The notes beneath the pieces are model-generated. The model saw only the letters and a program-made list of their open reading frames with translations. It did no database searches and was not told the DNA's origin. The position numbers and the translations under genes are program-made. From assembly GCA_017390245.1 (NCBI GenBank), contig JAFPCE010000089.1, forward strand, positions 1 through 9,103: DNA of 9,103 bases, in the 5' to 3' direction. Source of the DNA: Selenomonadaceae bacterium. Its GTDB lineage: Bacteria; Bacillota; Negativicutes; Selenomonadales; Selenomonadaceae. Shown here piece after piece: positions 6,977 to 9,103 of the stretch; the stretch's first letter is position 1; the number at the start of each line of letters is the position of its first letter.

Positions 6977-9103
6977 TATTCTGCCACCTCCTGCTTCTTT
7001 GATGCTTTTTCTTTAGCTTCTGCCTCTTTGGCTTCTGCCCTGGCCTTATTTCTTTCCGTCAGCTTATTATCAATCTGTTCCAGCTCTTCTGGAGCAAGAC
7101 TTGCTTCTATTTCAGCCAGGCAGACCTCATCTTTCATATCCTTACTGCGATAGCCAAAGCCAGCCAGCTGGGCATCAAAGCCGCACAGAGCCCTGTAAGA
7201 GCAATAATTACAGGTCATGCTCTGCTTATTCTTAAATGGCTTTGGTTCAATATGACCATCCAAAATGTCGTTACCTGTCTTTTCCAGCAGCTTACCTACA
7301 TAAGACAGAATCATCTCCAGCTCCCGCTCTGTTCTCAGAGAGCTGCTCCGCTTGCTCAGAGTTCCATCTTTTTTAAGAGAAGCCTTGATAAAGCGGCTGT
7401 TAGTTTTTGCCATAATATCCTTATCCAGCAGCTGCACCAGCTCCAGATCTGCCACAATCCAGCCTGGCATTTTCAGCTCATCCTCCAGGGCTTTGACTAT
7501 ATCCCCCTTGCCCTCAGCATGGCTGCCTAAAGACTTCACAGGCTTCTTTAAAAAGTAATACAGCATGCCTATTGGCAGAGACTCCTGATGCCGCTCCTTG
7601 GCCAGCATTTCCATAGCCACCAGGGTATAGGTTAAAAGCTGCAGCTTCAAACCATAGTATACATCTACAACATTAATCGCCGCCGTGCCAGTTTTGTAGT
7701 CCATAATGATGAAATACCTGCCATCCTCTGACATGTCGATACGGTCAATCTGTCCACTAAGCTCCAGGCGGTTGCCGCCAGTTAGCTGGTACACTAAATT
7801 CAGCTTCTGGGTATTGCTGCCCCCAAAGCTCTTTTCAAAATAGCTTGGCTCTAGCTGGCTGACCTTGTCAAACTCACACAATCTTGCCAATGCAAAGGCC
7901 GCAGTTCTCTCTATGCGCTTTAACTGCACCTGCAGCTGCTGGCGGGAATACAAAATATTATTCTGCAGTCTTGGGGCCAGCCGGCCGATAATCTCATGGA
8001 CCATCTGCTTCTGTTCTGGTGGCTCTACATCACTCCAGTGCCTGCCTTCTGCCTGCAGCTTTTCGCCAAATTCCTTCAGCACGCCGTGCAGCAGAGTGCC
8101 CATCTCTGGATTGCTGAAGCTGCTGATTTTACGATCCTTTAATCTGAGGCCATACTGGGCGTAGAACTGGAATGGACAATTATTATATCTTTCCAGCTTG
8201 GTAACACTGCCTCTGAGGCTCTTGCCACTGGCAAAAAGTGCCTGGGCTATTTCCCTTGGCAGCTTATCGTCACCATATTTAGCAGACAATGCCTTTCTCA
8301 CCAGCTCCAGGATTTCCTGAATATCAGCATCCCCCGCATCAGTTTTGTCCTGCTGTAAAAGATAGTTATATACTGCCTGCCAGGTCTCGGACAGCTGTCC
8401 TGTCTCCTGACACTGATGCAATGCACCTGCCAGAGCTGACAAAGCCTGACGGCTGTTAGCCAGCATAGCTTCATCATGGCCAGCATCCTGCTCTGGGCCT
8501 TTTTCCAAAACATATAATTCTAATGGTACTTGTGGCAGCATTTTCTGCAATCTCTTTACAATCTGGGATTTTTCTCTGCCGTCCCCAGACTCATCTGCCA
8601 GCACGTAGGACACCCACAGGTATTCTCTGGCCAGGTTAAAGCCCTTGTACAGCAAATAGCCTTCATTGTAGCTGTTTTCCTCACCAATAACGGAAATAGC
8701 TTCGCAGGAAAGCTTTGCCTCAGCTCCCGCCCTGTTCATGCGGATACGGTCAGCATCAGACAGCAGGATATTTTCACTGGAACGCCTTGGCATAGTCCCG
8801 GCATTAGCTCCCAGGATATAAATCGCTCTGCTGTTAGCTAGGCTGTTCTGGTCAAAGGAGGCAATATTTACGTAGTCCAGTCCTGGTGGAATAATGCTTA
8901 TAGAAAGATTGCTGATACCATCCTCCAGAAGCTCAGTAAAGCTGCGGAGATTCTCTGCCTTACTGCCACCTTCCTCTTCATCGCCAATTTCCGTCAGCTG
9001 GTCTAAAAGTGCCATAATATCCGCCCATACCTGCTGATGCTCCCGCACCTGCTCCAGACGTCCTGCTGCTTCATCCTGGTTAGCCCACTGCTGCAGCTGC
9101 TCC
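6976..9103 (-). CDS. addB: ATP-dependent helicase/nuclease subunit B (AddB), 5' end missing (partial)
   Basis: The frame is open from the right edge to TAA at 6976-6978, giving about 708 C-terminal residues of a protein usually near 1100-1170 long. AddB is the partner of AddA: it has an inactive helicase fold that scans for Chi and a second RecB-type nuclease. Visible here are the later helicase-like part (including GANAGTMPRR and the DADRIRMNR stretch) and the nuclease, with GQIDRID (Asp codon at 7744-7746), DYKTG (Asp codon at 7699-7701) and LQLLTY. The four cysteines expected for the AddB iron-sulphur cluster are all present. One is in NNCPFQF (codon 8176-8178), and three are in the C-terminal CNYCSYRALC pattern (codons 7210-7212, 7201-7203 and 7183-7185). 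The nuclease and cluster therefore look intact. The protein ends in an unusual Ala/Glu/Lys-rich tail of about 28 residues. The GTG at 9048 is not the start, because the frame continues upstream in coding-like sequence to the window edge. Confidence 0.96.
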   Translation of the reverse strand, partial: EQLQQWANQDEAAGRLEQVREHQQVWADIMALLDQLTEIGDEEEGGSKAENLRSFTELLEDGISNLSISIIPPGLDYVNIASFDQNSLANSRAIYILGANAGTMPRRSSENILLSDADRIRMNRAGAEAKLSCEAISVIGEENSYNEGYLLYKGFNLAREYLWVSYVLADESGDGREKSQIVKRLQKMLPQVPLELYVLEKGPEQDAGHDEAMLANSRQALSALAGALHQCQETGQLSETWQAVYNYLLQQDKTDAGDADIQEILELVRKALSAKYGDDKLPREIAQALFASGKSLRGSVTKLERYNNCPFQFYAQYGLRLKDRKISSFSNPEMGTLLHGVLKEFGEKLQAEGRHWSDVEPPEQKQMVHEIIGRLAPRLQNNILYSRQQLQVQLKRIERTAAFALARLCEFDKVSQLEPSYFEKSFGGSNTQKLNLVYQLTGGNRLELSGQIDRIDMSEDGRYFIIMDYKTGTAAINVVDVYYGLKLQLLTYTLVAMEMLAKERHQESLPIGMLYYFLKKPVKSLGSHAEGKGDIVKALEDELKMPGWIVADLELVQLLDKDIMAKTNSRFIKASLKKDGTLSKRSSSLRTERELEMILSYVGKLLEKTGNDILDGHIEPKPFKNKQSMTCNYCSYRALCGFDAQLAGFGYRSKDMKDEVCLAEIEASLAPEELEQIDNKLTERNKARAEAKEAEAKEKASKKQEVAE
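6984..6992 (-). promoter_or_regulatory. Ribosome binding site of addA inside the end of addB
   Basis: AGGAGGTGG lies 7 bases before the addA ATG and within the last codons of addB. With the TAATG stop/start overlap at 6974-6978, this suggests coupled and near-equal production of AddB and AddA. Confidence 0.85.

Noticed and set aside
9046..9048. GTG as the start of addB
   Set aside because: The frame stays open and coding-like up to the window edge. The remaining ~690 residues would be far too short for AddB, so the true start lies outside the window.
1..9103. CRISPR array, tRNA or rRNA gene, insertion sequence or phage attachment site
   Set aside because: I found no spaced identical repeats of CRISPR size, no cloverleaf-like or rRNA-like stretch, and no transposase or integrase coding sequence. 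The recurring CAGC/GCTG words reflect codon use for Gln, Leu and Ala.

Overview
The window looks like part of a bacterial chromosome, probably from the Bacillota. It uses the AddAB recombination machinery rather than RecBCD, its Shine-Dalgarno sequences are strong and purine rich, and base composition is moderate with AT-rich gaps. A Negativicutes or Clostridia member fits the tandem PAS-type sensor, but that placement is a guess from style and not a measured result. All five genes lie on the minus strand, so transcription runs from right to left.

Reading in the direction of transcription: the window opens inside addB (5' end beyond position 9103). It ends at 6976 and overlaps the addA start by one base (TAATG). 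addA (2963-6976) encodes a complete helicase-nuclease subunit. A 3'-5' exonuclease of the DEDDh (DnaQ) fold follows at 1879-2832 (or 2871), and then a small EcsC-family protein at 1106-1795, which closes on a strong rho-independent terminator at 1055-1087. No convincing terminator lies between addB and the terminator after ecsC, so the four genes may be one transcription unit. A possible internal promoter lies just upstream of the exonuclease gene. A separate unit then begins with its own sigma-A-like promoter (993-1021) and an AT-rich repeat-bearing leader. It encodes the N-terminal part of a sensor with two PAS-like domains, which runs off the left edge.

AddA and AddB together form the helicase-nuclease that resects double-strand breaks and loads RecA after Chi recognition. 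The linked DEDDh exonuclease may act on DNA ends or RNA, but only its position ties it to AddAB. The EcsC-family protein has no known biochemical link to repair. I see no clear undescribed system here. The most checkable oddities are the unassigned C-terminal half of the exonuclease, its start region (a perfect -10 box over the upstream ATG followed by a run of eight T), and the repeat-containing leader of the PAS gene.
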